Both the position numbers and the translations under genes were made by a program. Positions 30,822 to 40,084 of a stretch of 64,000 bases of DNA are shown here, one piece after another. Each line of letters begins with the position of its first letter. The stretch's first letter is position 1. This DNA comes from Jejuia sp040720935. GTDB lineage: Bacteria; Bacteroidota; Bacteroidia; Flavobacteriales; Flavobacteriaceae. The stretch spans positions 186,001 through 250,000 of the forward strand of contig NZ_JBFDAE010000004.1 of assembly GCF_040720935.1 (NCBI RefSeq), in the 5' to 3' direction. Under the pieces are notes generated by a model, which saw only the letters and a program-made list of their open reading frames with translations, did no database searches and was not told the origin of the DNA.

Positions 30822-32651
30822 TTAAGTCTCATTATTCCCAAAAAGCTTACGTTCCAGTTCGGCTTGGAATTCTTCCATTACTGGTTTTACGGTACTTTCG
30901 GGCAGGTCGGCAATCCGGATGTACATCAACCCATCAACCGAGTTATTAAACAGAGGATCAACGTTAAAGGCTACTAATCTTGCATTCTGTTTTATGTATT
31001 TTTTTAGGAGTACAGGTAGCCGCAAAGCTCCTGGTTCTATTTCGTCGATAAACTTGTCAAATTTGTTTAAATCGGCTTCGGCTTCGTCAAATACAAAATC
31101 TTTATCTGCGTCTTTTAATTTTACTTTAAATTCCTTTTTAGGATGTACGTATTGCGCAATATAAGGATCGTAATAGTGAGATTTCATAAACTCCACCATC
31201 AATGATTTTGAGAAGTTTGAAAACTGATTACTGATGCTTACGCCACCAATTAAAAACTTGTGTTCTGGATAGCGTAAAGTAATATGCACAATACCTTTCC
31301 AAAGTAAAAATAAAGGCATGGGTCTTTGTTGGTATTCCTTGACAATAAAGGCGCGCCCCATTTCAATGGATTCGCTCATCATTTTATAAAGTTCGGGCTC
31401 AAAACGAAACAAGTCTTGCAAATAGAACCCATCAATACCATATTTCGCGAATATCTTAGAGCCTAAGCCCATTCTGTAAGCGCCTGCTAGTACTTTAGCT
31501 TCGTTATCCCACAAAAACATATGGTGGTAATAATTATCAAAAGGATCTAAATCAATAGCTTCATTGGTGCCCTCTCCAACTTCCCTAAAGGTAATTTCCC
31601 TTAGTCTGCCTATCTCTCTAAGAATATTCGGTATTTTTTCGGCCTGGGCTAAAAACACTTCATAATTTTTACTTTCTAAAAGCCTAGCGTCTCCTTTTCT
31701 AAGTGCATCAACTTCTTTTGTCATTAACCCATTGTCAACCGGAGTAACTATATTTTTAGGATGTTTAGGACCTTTTAGTGTCGATGAAATATTGTCTAGT
31801 ATCTTAGGTTTGTCTTCAAAAGCATTGGACAACATATAGGTTTTTTTTCTGATAAACTCTGAAAAGTTTTCTAAAGTATGATGTTCTTTTTGATCGGTAA
31901 CAGAAATAGGTTTCCCCACACGAACTTTGATGGTGCGTCGCTTTTGGGTTAGCAGTTCCGAAGGCAGTTTAGCGGTTCTGAAGGTGTCGCTGATTTTTGA
32001 CAATTTGTAAAAAAGCTTACTGTTTTTAGCATGAAAATAAATTGGAACAATAGGCACTTCGGCTTTTTTTACAAGTTTCATTGCGGCTTCTTCCCAGGGT
32101 CTGTCAACAACTAATTTGCCATCGCGATACGTGGATACTTCTCCTGCGGGGAAAATTCCTAACGGATGTCCTTCGCGCAAGTGCATAATGGCATTTTTAA
32201 ACCCTGCAAGACTTGATTTTACATCTTTTCTGTCCTCAAAAGGATTTACGGGCATGATGTAAGGCTTTAGGGGTTCAATACGGTGCAACAAAAAGTTTGC
32301 GATAATTTTAAAATCCTTGCGCTGTTCCAACATCAATTTTAAAAGCAATATGCCATCGATACCTCCCAGCGGATGATTGGAAACTGTAATATACGCACCA
32401 TCTTTTGGCAGACGCTTTAAATCTTCTTCTGGGATTTCGAATTTAATCTGAAAATCATCTAAAATGCCATTTAAGAATTCGACATCGCCTAAATGCTTAT
32501 TCCGCTTATAAATTTTATTGAGCGTGGATATTTTAAGAACTTTCATTAAAATCCAACCTATAAAAGTACCTATAAATCCATACTTGTCAAGTTGTATGGC
32601 TTTTGCGACTTCTTTTGCGGTTACCAATCCAGTATCTTTTTGTTTACCCAT
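30822..32651 (-). CDS. olsF: Bifunctional OlsF-like acyltransferase (ornithine-lipid synthesis)
   Basis: 609 residues, two domains. N-terminal PlsC-like acyltransferase (about 60-270) with ITVSNHPLGGIDGILLL (acyltransferase block I variant) and PLGIFPAGEVSTY. The C-terminal GNAT/OlsB-like hemolysin domain (about 320-570) has LREITFREVGEGTNEAIDLDPFDNYYHHMFLWD and IEMGRAFIVKEYQQRPMPLFLLWKGI. The fusion corresponds to OlsF, described in Flavobacterium johnsoniae and Serratia, which makes lyso-ornithine lipid with the C-terminal half and adds the second acyl chain with the N-terminal half. The symbol is by domain architecture. Confidence 0.8.
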   Translation of the reverse strand: MGKQKDTGLVTAKEVAKAIQLDKYGFIGTFIGWILMKVLKISTLNKIYKRNKHLGDVEFLNGILDDFQIKFEIPEEDLKRLPKDGAYITVSNHPLGGIDGILLLKLMLEQRKDFKIIANFLLHRIEPLKPYIMPVNPFEDRKDVKSSLAGFKNAIMHLREGHPLGIFPAGEVSTYRDGKLVVDRPWEEAAMKLVKKAEVPIVPIYFHAKNSKLFYKLSKISDTFRTAKLPSELLTQKRRTIKVRVGKPISVTDQKEHHTLENFSEFIRKKTYMLSNAFEDKPKILDNISSTLKGPKHPKNIVTPVDNGLMTKEVDALRKGDARLLESKNYEVFLAQAEKIPNILREIGRLREITFREVGEGTNEAIDLDPFDNYYHHMFLWDNEAKVLAGAYRMGLGSKIFAKYGIDGFYLQDLFRFEPELYKMMSESIEMGRAFIVKEYQQRPMPLFLLWKGIVHITLRYPEHKFLIGGVSISNQFSNFSKSLMVEFMKSHYYDPYIAQYVHPKKEFKVKLKDADKDFVFDEAEADLNKFDKFIDEIEPGALRLPVLLKKYIKQNARLVAFNVDPLFNNSVDGLMYIRIADLPESTVKPVMEEFQAELERKLFGNNET

Positions 32652-32692
32652 GGCTGTAAAAGTAATAAATAACTATTTATTTCACTTTATAA

Positions 32693-33949
32693 TTAAATTG
32701 GTATTGTAACTATTTGAACTGTTTCTTGTGTTAATTGTTTTAATAATACTGTTTTGTCTTCCTCTAGTGCCTTTAAAACAGTAGTGTTATAATGTCTAAT
32801 CGTGTAAAGCGAAACGTTCTCGTGACAAGTTACGCTAAATTTTGCTTTTAGGTGTTGCAACAATTTTTCTAAGTTATCATAGATATTGTCTATACATACT
32901 GAAAAGCTTATTGCGGAATTTTGAATGACATCAACCTTCATTTTATAAAGATGCAATAAACCGAATATGTCGCTTATATTATGCTCTACAATAAACGAAA
33001 AATCGAGAGAAGAGAGGGAGATTAATACTTGATTTTTTTTAACAATGAAACAAGGGATTTTGGGTTTTAAAGTGATGCCCTTACCAACTCTTGTTCCAGG
33101 GTTTTCTGGATTTAAAAACGACTTTACATAAAGCGGAATTTCTTTACGCTGTAATGGTTGTAAGGTTTTAGGGTGAATTACTGAAGCACCGTAAAACGTC
33201 AATTCTATAGCTTCGGTATATGATATCTGGTGGAGTAATTGCGCATTTTCGAAATAACGAGGGTCTGCATTTAAAACCCCGGGCACGTCTTTCCAGATTG
33301 TGACACTTTCGGCATTCAAACAATAGGCGTAAATAGCTGCTGTATAGTCACTTCCTTCGCGACCTAAAGTTGTTGTGAAGTTATTGGCGTCACTTCCCAA
33401 AAAACCTTGGGTAATGTTTATTCTGTTTTTATTGAACGTTGAAGCAATGTTTTGCTGCGTTGCTTCCCAATTCACATTGGCACGTCTGTAATAATTGTCT
33501 GTTTTTATGTGCTCTCGTGCATCTGTCCAATTATTTTTTATGCCAATCTTTTCAAGATAAGCACTTATGATTGTGGTTGAAGCCAATTCGCCATAACCGA
33601 TAATTTGGTCGTACACAAAATTATAATCAGGCGATTTGTTGGTGCGTAAAAAATCGTCTATTTCTCTAAATAAGTTTGAAACTTTTTTAAATATAGGATG
33701 GGTTTCGTTATCAAATACATCTAATAAGATATTGTTGTGGTATTTTATAACATCCTGTAAAGCACTTTTTAGTTCTGCCTTGTTTTCAAAATAATTTTTA
33801 ATTACAATTTCCAGGGCGTTGGTAGTTTTACCCATTGCAGATACCACAATAAGTGTGTTTTTGTAACCTACAGTTTGCAATACCTTGGCTAAGTTTTTTA
33901 CACCTTCGGCATCTTTAACTGAAGCACCGCCAAACTTAAATATTTGCAT
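32693..33949 (-). CDS. Aspartate kinase (monofunctional)
   Basis: 418 residues. KFGGASVKDAEGVKNLAKVL is the nucleotide-binding N-terminus, TTLGREGSDYTAAIYAYCLNAESVTIWKDVPGVLNADPR the substrate-binding core, and two C-terminal ACT domains follow for feedback control. It phosphorylates aspartate at the start of Lys/Thr/Met synthesis. It lies 70 bases downstream of the GNAT gene on the same strand. Confidence 0.94.
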   Translation of the reverse strand: MQIFKFGGASVKDAEGVKNLAKVLQTVGYKNTLIVVSAMGKTTNALEIVIKNYFENKAELKSALQDVIKYHNNILLDVFDNETHPIFKKVSNLFREIDDFLRTNKSPDYNFVYDQIIGYGELASTTIISAYLEKIGIKNNWTDAREHIKTDNYYRRANVNWEATQQNIASTFNKNRINITQGFLGSDANNFTTTLGREGSDYTAAIYAYCLNAESVTIWKDVPGVLNADPRYFENAQLLHQISYTEAIELTFYGASVIHPKTLQPLQRKEIPLYVKSFLNPENPGTRVGKGITLKPKIPCFIVKKNQVLISLSSLDFSFIVEHNISDIFGLLHLYKMKVDVIQNSAISFSVCIDNIYDNLEKLLQHLKAKFSVTCHENVSLYTIRHYNTTVLKALEEDKTVLLKQLTQETVQIVTIPI

Positions 33950-34019
33950 TTTTTTATGTTATTAAAATATTTGTTATTGGGTTATTGGCGCAAGATAACT
34001 CAATAAGTTAGGAGCCAAT

Positions 34020-34505
34020 TTAGCCGTTTAATTTTGAAATATAATTTTTTATGCCCTCTTCGCTTAATTGCACAACATCCCAATCGCGCATGACGATGGC
34101 GCCATTTTTCTCGTAAAATTCAATAGCCGGTTCATTCCAGTCCAATACTTCCCAATTGATACGTTTTACGCCTAATTGATGTCCGTATTTAATAACTTCG
34201 TCCAGTAATTTAGAACCCAATCCTTTGCCACGCATGGACTCACTTACAATTAAATCTTCTAAATGAATAGCTCTTCCTTTCCAAGTAGAATATCTGTTGT
34301 AAACTAACGCAATACCTTCTATTTTAGAATTTACTTCGGCTACAAAACAATGAAATTGGGGTTGCGCTCCAAAACCGTCTTCTTCCAAATCTTTTATTGT
34401 GACTTCAACTGCATCGGGTTCTTTTTCAAAAATAGCAAGTTCTTTAATCAAACCATGCACCTGTTGCATGTCGCTTTTTTGGGCGTTTCTAATCGTGAAT
34501 TCCAT
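34020..34505 (-). CDS. GNAT N-acetyltransferase
   Basis: 161 residues. MEFTIRNAQKSDMQQVHGLIKELAIFEKEPDAV resembles the SSAT/polyamine branch. SESMRGKGLGSKLLDEVIKYGHQLGVKRINWEVLDWNEPAIEFYEKNGA is the acetyl-CoA-binding motif A (RGKGLGSKLL). Substrate unknown; diamine acetylation possible. Same strand as the aspartate kinase, divergent from fbp. Confidence 0.9.
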   Translation of the reverse strand: MEFTIRNAQKSDMQQVHGLIKELAIFEKEPDAVEVTIKDLEEDGFGAQPQFHCFVAEVNSKIEGIALVYNRYSTWKGRAIHLEDLIVSESMRGKGLGSKLLDEVIKYGHQLGVKRINWEVLDWNEPAIEFYEKNGAIVMRDWDVVQLSEEGIKNYISKLNG

Positions 34506-34624
34506 AAAAGTTAAATTAATTTCAAATATAGTTTAAAGTTCAGATTTTATAACATATATGTAGGGCGAAAACGTTGTAGTTTGTTAAATTTTACGGATAT
34601 TAGCAACATTAAATATCTATATCT

Positions 34625-35635
34625 ATGGCTCATAAAAAACAAACCCTTGGAGAATTCATCATTGAAAATCAATCCTCCTTCAAATATTCCTCTGGAGAAT
34701 TATCCAGTTTATTGAATTCCATACGTTTAGCGGCCAAAATAGTAAACCATGAAGTTAATAAAGCGGGGTTGGTAGATATTATTGGTGCTGCCGGCGATAC
34801 AAATATTCAAGGTGAAGACCAGCAAAAACTGGATGTGTATGCCAATGAAAAATTTATCCAAACCCTTACAAGACGGGATATTATCTGTGGTTTAGCGAGT
34901 GAGGAAGAGGATGATTTTATTACTATTAATAGTCAAGATGAAAATAATCAAAACAAATATGTGGTTTTGATTGACCCTTTGGATGGTTCATCTAACATTG
35001 ACGTAAACGTATCTGTGGGAACCATATTTTCAATTTATAGAAGGGTAACGCCTATTGGTACTCCCGTTCAGCTAGAAGATTTTTTACAAAAGGGAAGTGA
35101 GCAAGTAGCCGCAGGTTATGTGGTTTATGGTACTTCTACAATGTTGGTTTATACCACAGGCGATGGTGTTAACGGATTTACCTTAAACCCAGCAATTGGC
35201 TCATTTTATTTATCACATCCTGCAATGCAGTTTCCAGAAGATGGCAATATTTACTCGGTTAACGAGGGGAATTATATCCATTTTCCACAAGGGATAAAAA
35301 ATTATATTAAATACTGCCAACAAGAAGAAGGAGAAAGACCTTATACTTCAAGATATATTGGGTCTTTGGTTTCAGATTTTCATAGAAATATGATTAAGGG
35401 CGGTATTTATTTATATCCCCAAAGTTCTAAAAACCCTAACGGAAAGTTACGTTTATTGTATGAATGTAACCCGATGGCATATTTAGCAGAACAAGCTAAT
35501 GGTAAATCAAGTGATGGGTTTACAAGAACTATGGATGTTGAGCCAACCGAATTGCATCAGCGTGTACCGTTTATTTGTGGCAGTAAAAATATGGTAGAAA
35601 AGGCAGAGGAGTTTATGAGGGCATCTCTTGAATAA
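34625..35635 (+). CDS. fbp: Class I fructose-1,6-bisphosphatase
   Basis: 336 residues. Metal and substrate motifs: VVLIDPLDGSSNIDVNVSVGTIFSIYRR, LASEEEDDFI (glutamates), SFYLSHP, SRYIGSLVSDFHRNMIKGGIYLYP, and KLRLLYECNPMAYLAEQANGKSSDG. It hydrolyses fructose-1,6-bisphosphate in gluconeogenesis. It stands alone on the plus strand and ends at a strong hairpin at 35663. Confidence 0.96.
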   Translation: MAHKKQTLGEFIIENQSSFKYSSGELSSLLNSIRLAAKIVNHEVNKAGLVDIIGAAGDTNIQGEDQQKLDVYANEKFIQTLTRRDIICGLASEEEDDFITINSQDENNQNKYVVLIDPLDGSSNIDVNVSVGTIFSIYRRVTPIGTPVQLEDFLQKGSEQVAAGYVVYGTSTMLVYTTGDGVNGFTLNPAIGSFYLSHPAMQFPEDGNIYSVNEGNYIHFPQGIKNYIKYCQQEEGERPYTSRYIGSLVSDFHRNMIKGGIYLYPQSSKNPNGKLRLLYECNPMAYLAEQANGKSSDGFTRTMDVEPTELHQRVPFICGSKNMVEKAEEFMRASLE

Positions 35636-35662
35636 ATGAAACTTCTAAAATAAGTTTATAAA

Positions 35663-35690
35663 AAAATGCGAACTTTTCAGTTCGCATTTT
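35663..35690 (+). terminator. Terminator after fbp
   Basis: AAAATGCGAACT and AGTTCGCATTTT around TTTC, a 12 base-pair stem with T tail. The complementary A run also makes it work for the converging gene at 35732. Confidence 0.9.
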
Positions 35691-35731
35691 ATGTATCCCC
35701 AATTATAGCAGACCGCTTTGGGAATAGCAAT

Positions 35732-36709
35732 TTACTTCTTTATGATTTTGAATGAGGCCTTGCCTGAAGTTGTTTTTAGGTTTAAAATGTACATGCCGCT
35801 TTTAAGGGTTGATAATTCTAATGTTTTTATGCTCTCTGTGCTGGAATATACTGTTTGACCCAAAGCATTGTAAATCTCAGTTTTTGTTATTTCAATGTTA
35901 TTTGGTGTATTGATAGTCAGTTGATTGCTAAAAGGACTAGGATAAAGGTTTACCAATTCAAATAAACTATCTTCTGTACTTAAATTACTATCTATTGTAA
36001 AAACTGCCGAATCGTAAATAGACCAATCTCCATTAGAGTCTTGTACCCGAACATAAAAAATATGGTCGCCCTCGGGAATACCTGTTGAATCGATATTCAG
36101 CACTTGGGTGGTTTCCGATGCATTATCAAAGGTGATGGACATACCATTGCCAGTACCCGGGTCTGTATCAATAAAATACTCTGCAGCCGAAACGTCATCG
36201 GGCGAAAAATCAAAGTCCTTGATGTAGATGATTTGTCGGTCGTATAGGCTCCAATGGCCAGCATTGTCCTTCGTTCTCAAATAAAAACTGTGAAACCCTT
36301 CTGACAAACCCGCCGTTGAGACTGGAAAGGTTTGCGTTACTTGTCCAGAACCAGCGGTTATAGCTAAAGGTGTACCTGTGCCAATACCTTCATCTTCATC
36401 AAAAAAGTATTCGGCATCGGAAATGGTAAAGGTGTCAAAACTTTTTAGGTAAAATGTTTGCCTGTCATATAAACTCCAATTTTTAGCACTATTGTATGTT
36501 CTTACGTAAAGGCTATGGAAGCCATCTGTGAGACCTGTAGTTGGAATCGTAAATGTTTGGATAAGTTGTCCTGTATTACTATCTACCGTAAGAGGCGTTC
36601 CTGATGTGACACCATTATCTGTATCAAAAAAGTATTCTGCTGATGTTATACTTTGCGAATGGTTTGTTAAGCTGAACAAAGTAAAAAGTAACAATAAAAT
36701 CTTTTTCAT
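35732..36709 (-). CDS. Secreted repeat protein with T9SS type A sorting domain
   Basis: 325 residues from ATG at 36709 (MKKILLLLFTLFSLTNHSQS, signal peptide). Three similar ~75-residue units follow, each with AEYFFDTD-x-G, then a GF/DHSxYVRxxD(N/S) strand and WSxYD. They are probably beta-sandwich-like units. The C-terminal LYPSPFSNQLTINTPN...LKSGMYILNLKTTSGKASFKIIKK is a type A type-IX-secretion sorting domain, so it is exported to the cell surface. It begins one base after the stop of the beta-helix gene, so the two are translated together. Confidence 0.88.
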   Translation of the reverse strand: MKKILLLLFTLFSLTNHSQSITSAEYFFDTDNGVTSGTPLTVDSNTGQLIQTFTIPTTGLTDGFHSLYVRTYNSAKNWSLYDRQTFYLKSFDTFTISDAEYFFDEDEGIGTGTPLAITAGSGQVTQTFPVSTAGLSEGFHSFYLRTKDNAGHWSLYDRQIIYIKDFDFSPDDVSAAEYFIDTDPGTGNGMSITFDNASETTQVLNIDSTGIPEGDHIFYVRVQDSNGDWSIYDSAVFTIDSNLSTEDSLFELVNLYPSPFSNQLTINTPNNIEITKTEIYNALGQTVYSSTESIKTLELSTLKSGMYILNLKTTSGKASFKIIKK

Positions 36710-36710
36710 C

Positions 36711-37739
36711 TTAATTGGCATTTGTGGATATAGTAACGCTTAAGTTAGCTCCTGGAGCAATTCTATCTGTGATATTGGTAATTTTTACTCTTGGAATACC
36801 ATTGGTGTAACCAAAGTTGTTAAATGTAAAAGTACTGTCATCATAAATTCCCATATCTACACCTTCAGCTCCTGAATCAATTGCAGGAGAACCAGCTTGG
36901 AGATGAAAATCGTCTATAACTTCAAAAACTTTATTATCATTATCTTCAACAAAAAGAGGGTCTTGATTATTTAAGTTAGATGTCCCAGAGATGGTATTAT
37001 AACTTCCAGAACCAATGTTATAGGTTAGGCAGTTTTCGTAAACCACCCCAGTACTGTTTATGTTTGTAGTAGAACTCGAAGACTCATAAAAAATACAATT
37101 TTGCACTTCTAAATCTCCCGAAGCATTGCCATGGTTTACAGGAAAGTAGCGACCAAGAAAAATATTATTTTTAACTGTAACCGACTCATGGTACTTAATA
37201 TAAACCCATCTTCTAATAATATTATTAGAAATGATTGTATTTTTAAAGTTAGACCATATGCTAGTAGTGCTTGCTATTCCATAGAGTATATTTCCCCTAA
37301 TAATCATTTGATTTACTCCAGCATATCCATCACCTGAATAGAAATTACCGTCTTCAAAATAATTATTTTCAATAGTTATGTTGTTTAGTTCAACAGTATT
37401 ATTATTAGCATTTAGGTCATTAGTAATATAAAACCCTGATATTCTAGTGTTTGAGGCATTGTCTAGCAGTGTGATTTCATCAATTAGTGTTTTCTTGTCA
37501 GTACTGCCATGACCAAAACCAATAAGGGTAATGGATTTATCTATATTTATGTCTCCATAATTAGTTTCTGAAGCATGTACGTAAATTATATCTCCAGAGT
37601 TGGCGGCACTAATGGCACTTTGTAAATCGCTATATTGGGCATTTGCGCCAATAGAGTTGTCAACTGTAATTACAGTTTGGGCTTTTACTAAACAAGTGAA
37701 TAGTAAAGCAATTACTAAAAAAGTCAATTTTGTTTTCAT
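36711..37739 (-). CDS. Secreted right-handed beta-helix protein
   Basis: 342 residues with signal peptide MKTKLTFLVIALLFTCLVKAQ. YSDLQSAISAANSGDIIYVHASETNYGDINIDKSITLIGFG is the start of a pectate-lyase-like parallel beta-helix, and repeated NNxI/ENNYF units follow. The end LQAGSPAIDSGAEGVDMGIYD is the usual closing motif of such repeats. No catalytic residues are apparent and no sorting domain is present. Probably a polysaccharide- or surface-binding partner of the T9SS protein at 35732. Confidence 0.82.
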   Translation of the reverse strand: MKTKLTFLVIALLFTCLVKAQTVITVDNSIGANAQYSDLQSAISAANSGDIIYVHASETNYGDINIDKSITLIGFGHGSTDKKTLIDEITLLDNASNTRISGFYITNDLNANNNTVELNNITIENNYFEDGNFYSGDGYAGVNQMIIRGNILYGIASTTSIWSNFKNTIISNNIIRRWVYIKYHESVTVKNNIFLGRYFPVNHGNASGDLEVQNCIFYESSSSTTNINSTGVVYENCLTYNIGSGSYNTISGTSNLNNQDPLFVEDNDNKVFEVIDDFHLQAGSPAIDSGAEGVDMGIYDDSTFTFNNFGYTNGIPRVKITNITDRIAPGANLSVTISTNAN

Positions 37740-37776
37740 AATTCATAATTTTAAAGGATTAATTAATAGCTGTATT

Positions 37777-38907
37777 TTAATTTTTTATAATTTTTTTTGA
37801 GATAACTCCAGTTTCTGTTTTAAAGTTCAAAAAGTAAATGCCTTTCGGGAAATTTGAAATGTCTAAAGAGTTACTGTTATTTTCAAACCTTCCTTTTTTC
37901 AAAACTTGACCATTTACATTTATTATAGAATATTCCTTAAGCTGGTTTGGGGAATTTATATGTATTTGATCTTTAGTAGGGTTTGGGTATAAAGTAAGAG
38001 CCTGATCATTAAATTCTTGTGTTGATAAAGCAGAACATGTTGGATAGGTAAAGCGTTGCCTAGACGTATTTGTCCATGAACCTAAAATATAGCTTTGGCT
38101 TATCACAGTTGTGCGATGCCCTTGAGCATTGTTGGTAATAATTTCTTTGGTTTTTTCAACATATTGGTTAGAGCTCTCGTTCCAATCATGCCATAATTCT
38201 TCGGTTAAAAACCCATTTACATCATAATTATATTCAATAAAAAAGTCTTCTTCCCAATCTCCATTAACCCAGTCTTGGTGCTCTTGGTCTTCAATAAGTG
38301 TAGATGCAGAAAATGTATAGGTTGATTTATAGGAATTTACCCAATCTGTACCATCATGTTCATAACCTAATTCCGTTTCGTAATACATTGTATTGTTATA
38401 ATAGATGTAATTTTGCTTTTCTGAATTTACCCAGTCATCAATACTATCGTTCCATAGGTATGTAATAATTTCTGTAGTACGATTTGAACCGTCATAGCTA
38501 TATGAAATTTTCTTTGTTTTTTCCCAATCTCCGTTATCCCAATCATAGTTTATCGTTTCAAGTATAATATCATTGGTGTAGGTGTGCACAAATTTTTGTG
38601 TTTCATCCCAATCAGTCCCATTCCAAGTATGGTTGATGCCAGTAGCCTTTTGGTTTCCATTTTCATAAGTAATTAAGAGTAGAGTACTGTTTTCAAGATT
38701 GTCGGTAACGAAATTAAGAGCCTGTGCAGTTACTGTAGTTGGTAAACAATCATTATTAAATTCATACTCTATATGAGAAAAATTTTTCCAGCCAGCACCA
38801 TCAGGAGTGTCAATATACCATGTTTTGGGTACAGGAGAGGTGTATTGTTGGGAGAACGTATGTAAAGTTAAAAACAGAAAAAGTGATAAAAGCAGTTTAG
38901 ATTTCAT
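37777..38907 (-). CDS. Secreted repeat protein with T9SS type A sorting domain
   Basis: 376 residues, signal peptide MKSKLLLSLFLFLTLHTFSQ. The body is a run of ~35-residue beta-strand repeats with the core (D/N)W(V/D)N-x-x-K, such as YDWDNGDWEKTKKISYSYDG and HDGTDWVNSYKSTYTFS. They look like RHS/YD-like strands but are not classical YD repeats. The C-terminal YPNPTKDQIHINSPNQ...FPKGIYFLNFKTETGVISKKIIKN is a T9SS type A sorting domain. Role unknown. Confidence 0.85.
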   Translation of the reverse strand: MKSKLLLSLFLFLTLHTFSQQYTSPVPKTWYIDTPDGAGWKNFSHIEYEFNNDCLPTTVTAQALNFVTDNLENSTLLLITYENGNQKATGINHTWNGTDWDETQKFVHTYTNDIILETINYDWDNGDWEKTKKISYSYDGSNRTTEIITYLWNDSIDDWVNSEKQNYIYYNNTMYYETELGYEHDGTDWVNSYKSTYTFSASTLIEDQEHQDWVNGDWEEDFFIEYNYDVNGFLTEELWHDWNESSNQYVEKTKEIITNNAQGHRTTVISQSYILGSWTNTSRQRFTYPTCSALSTQEFNDQALTLYPNPTKDQIHINSPNQLKEYSIINVNGQVLKKGRFENNSNSLDISNFPKGIYFLNFKTETGVISKKIIKN

Positions 38908-38929
38908 TTTTATCGTTTTAAAAGTTAGA

Positions 38930-39469
38930 CTAGTATGTCACTTCATTAAAGCTACCTTCGATAGTATATGTTTTATCAGAGGAAGAATCTTTGATATTGG
39001 AAAATCTAAATTCACCTGAAATTATACGATTTTCAGTATCAATTACTGTGATTTTTATATAACGTTCTGAATTTAGAGTTGTAGAGCCATAGGTGTCATT
39101 ATCATCATCGGAAAGTGTACTGTAATTAGCGTATCCAATATCAGCATTAGTGTCAAGTGAAAAAGTGTCACCTGCTTTTAAGTTTTCAAAATTCTCTCCA
39201 GTAAATTCAATATCTAGATTTACTGTCCTGTCTAAATTTATGATATTGCCAAGAATTGTAAAGGTAAATTCTGAACCAATGCCAAGTGCAACACCGTTTA
39301 ATGTGTGCCCCAATTCGCCTTTTTTTATCACTACAGATTTTCCTTGAATTTTTGCTTCAAGATATGAACCTTCCAAAGGAATTGAATTTGTGGCGTCATC
39401 ATTGTTTGAACAACTGTAGATTAACGTGAATAGTGAAATAATGAATATTGTTATTGTTTTTGGTTTCAT
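38930..39469 (-). CDS. Lipoprotein, DUF6252-like
   Basis: 179 residues. Lipobox YSCSNN after MKPKTITIFIISLFTLI. The beta-rich mature part ends with the pattern YIKITVIDTENRIISGEFRFSNIK...YTIEGSFNEVTY (ITxxDxxNxxISGxFxF, T-x-G-x-FNDV), the repeated ending shared with 39528 and the pseudogene at 42968. Fits the DUF6252 family as I recall it. One of several paralogues here. Confidence 0.72.
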   Translation of the reverse strand: MKPKTITIFIISLFTLIYSCSNNDDATNSIPLEGSYLEAKIQGKSVVIKKGELGHTLNGVALGIGSEFTFTILGNIINLDRTVNLDIEFTGENFENLKAGDTFSLDTNADIGYANYSTLSDDDNDTYGSTTLNSERYIKITVIDTENRIISGEFRFSNIKDSSSDKTYTIEGSFNEVTY

Positions 39470-39527
39470 GTCTAAGTATTAATTATGGTTTACAGCAAAG
39501 AAGCTATTTGTGATATTTTCGGTTTCA

Positions 39528-40064
39528 TTATGAATCATCACTATATAAGACGTCATTAAACTCTCCATCAGTTACGTTATAAGTTTTTTGATTTCCACTA
39601 CTATTTTTATAAATAGCCGTAAAATTGAATTTTCCTGAAATCAATTTATTGACCGTATCAACCTTAGTTATTTCAAGGCGCATGGAGGTGTTTTCTTGAA
39701 AATCATCATCGTTGCCGGTAAAAGTATATACACCAACAAGCAAGATGTCTTGGTCGTCACTTGTAAATACAAGCCCACTACGAAGTTCAAATTCACTATC
39801 GGCAGTTGAAAACGTAATGCCTATGGCTTTACCAAAACTTAGATTCTCAACATCTGTAGCTATTATTGCTAAAGCACTTGCACTAGATGTCGATCTGTAA
39901 CTAGCCCCTATATAATCGTCGCCAGAAACAAAACTTTCACCATTAACCTTTGCAAATAACTTTTCATTCCCTAAAAACTCATTGTCTAGACTATCATTGG
40001 TAGTAGAACATCCAAAAGCTGTTAGTATGAATACTAAAAGTGTAGTTTTTAATATGGTTTTCAT
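39528..40064 (-). CDS. Lipoprotein, DUF6252-like
   Basis: 178 residues. Lipobox FGCSTT. Core FAKVNGESFVSGDDYIGAS, with the ending MRLEITKVDTVNKLISGKFNFTAIYKNSSGNQKTYNVTDGEFNDVLY, the same layout as the neighbouring 38930 protein. Paralogue cluster of cell-surface lipoproteins of unknown function. Confidence 0.74.
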   Translation of the reverse strand: MKTILKTTLLVFILTAFGCSTTNDSLDNEFLGNEKLFAKVNGESFVSGDDYIGASYRSTSSASALAIIATDVENLSFGKAIGITFSTADSEFELRSGLVFTSDDQDILLVGVYTFTGNDDDFQENTSMRLEITKVDTVNKLISGKFNFTAIYKNSSGNQKTYNVTDGEFNDVLYSDDS

Positions 40065-40084
40065 ATGTTATAATTTTGAGTTGG

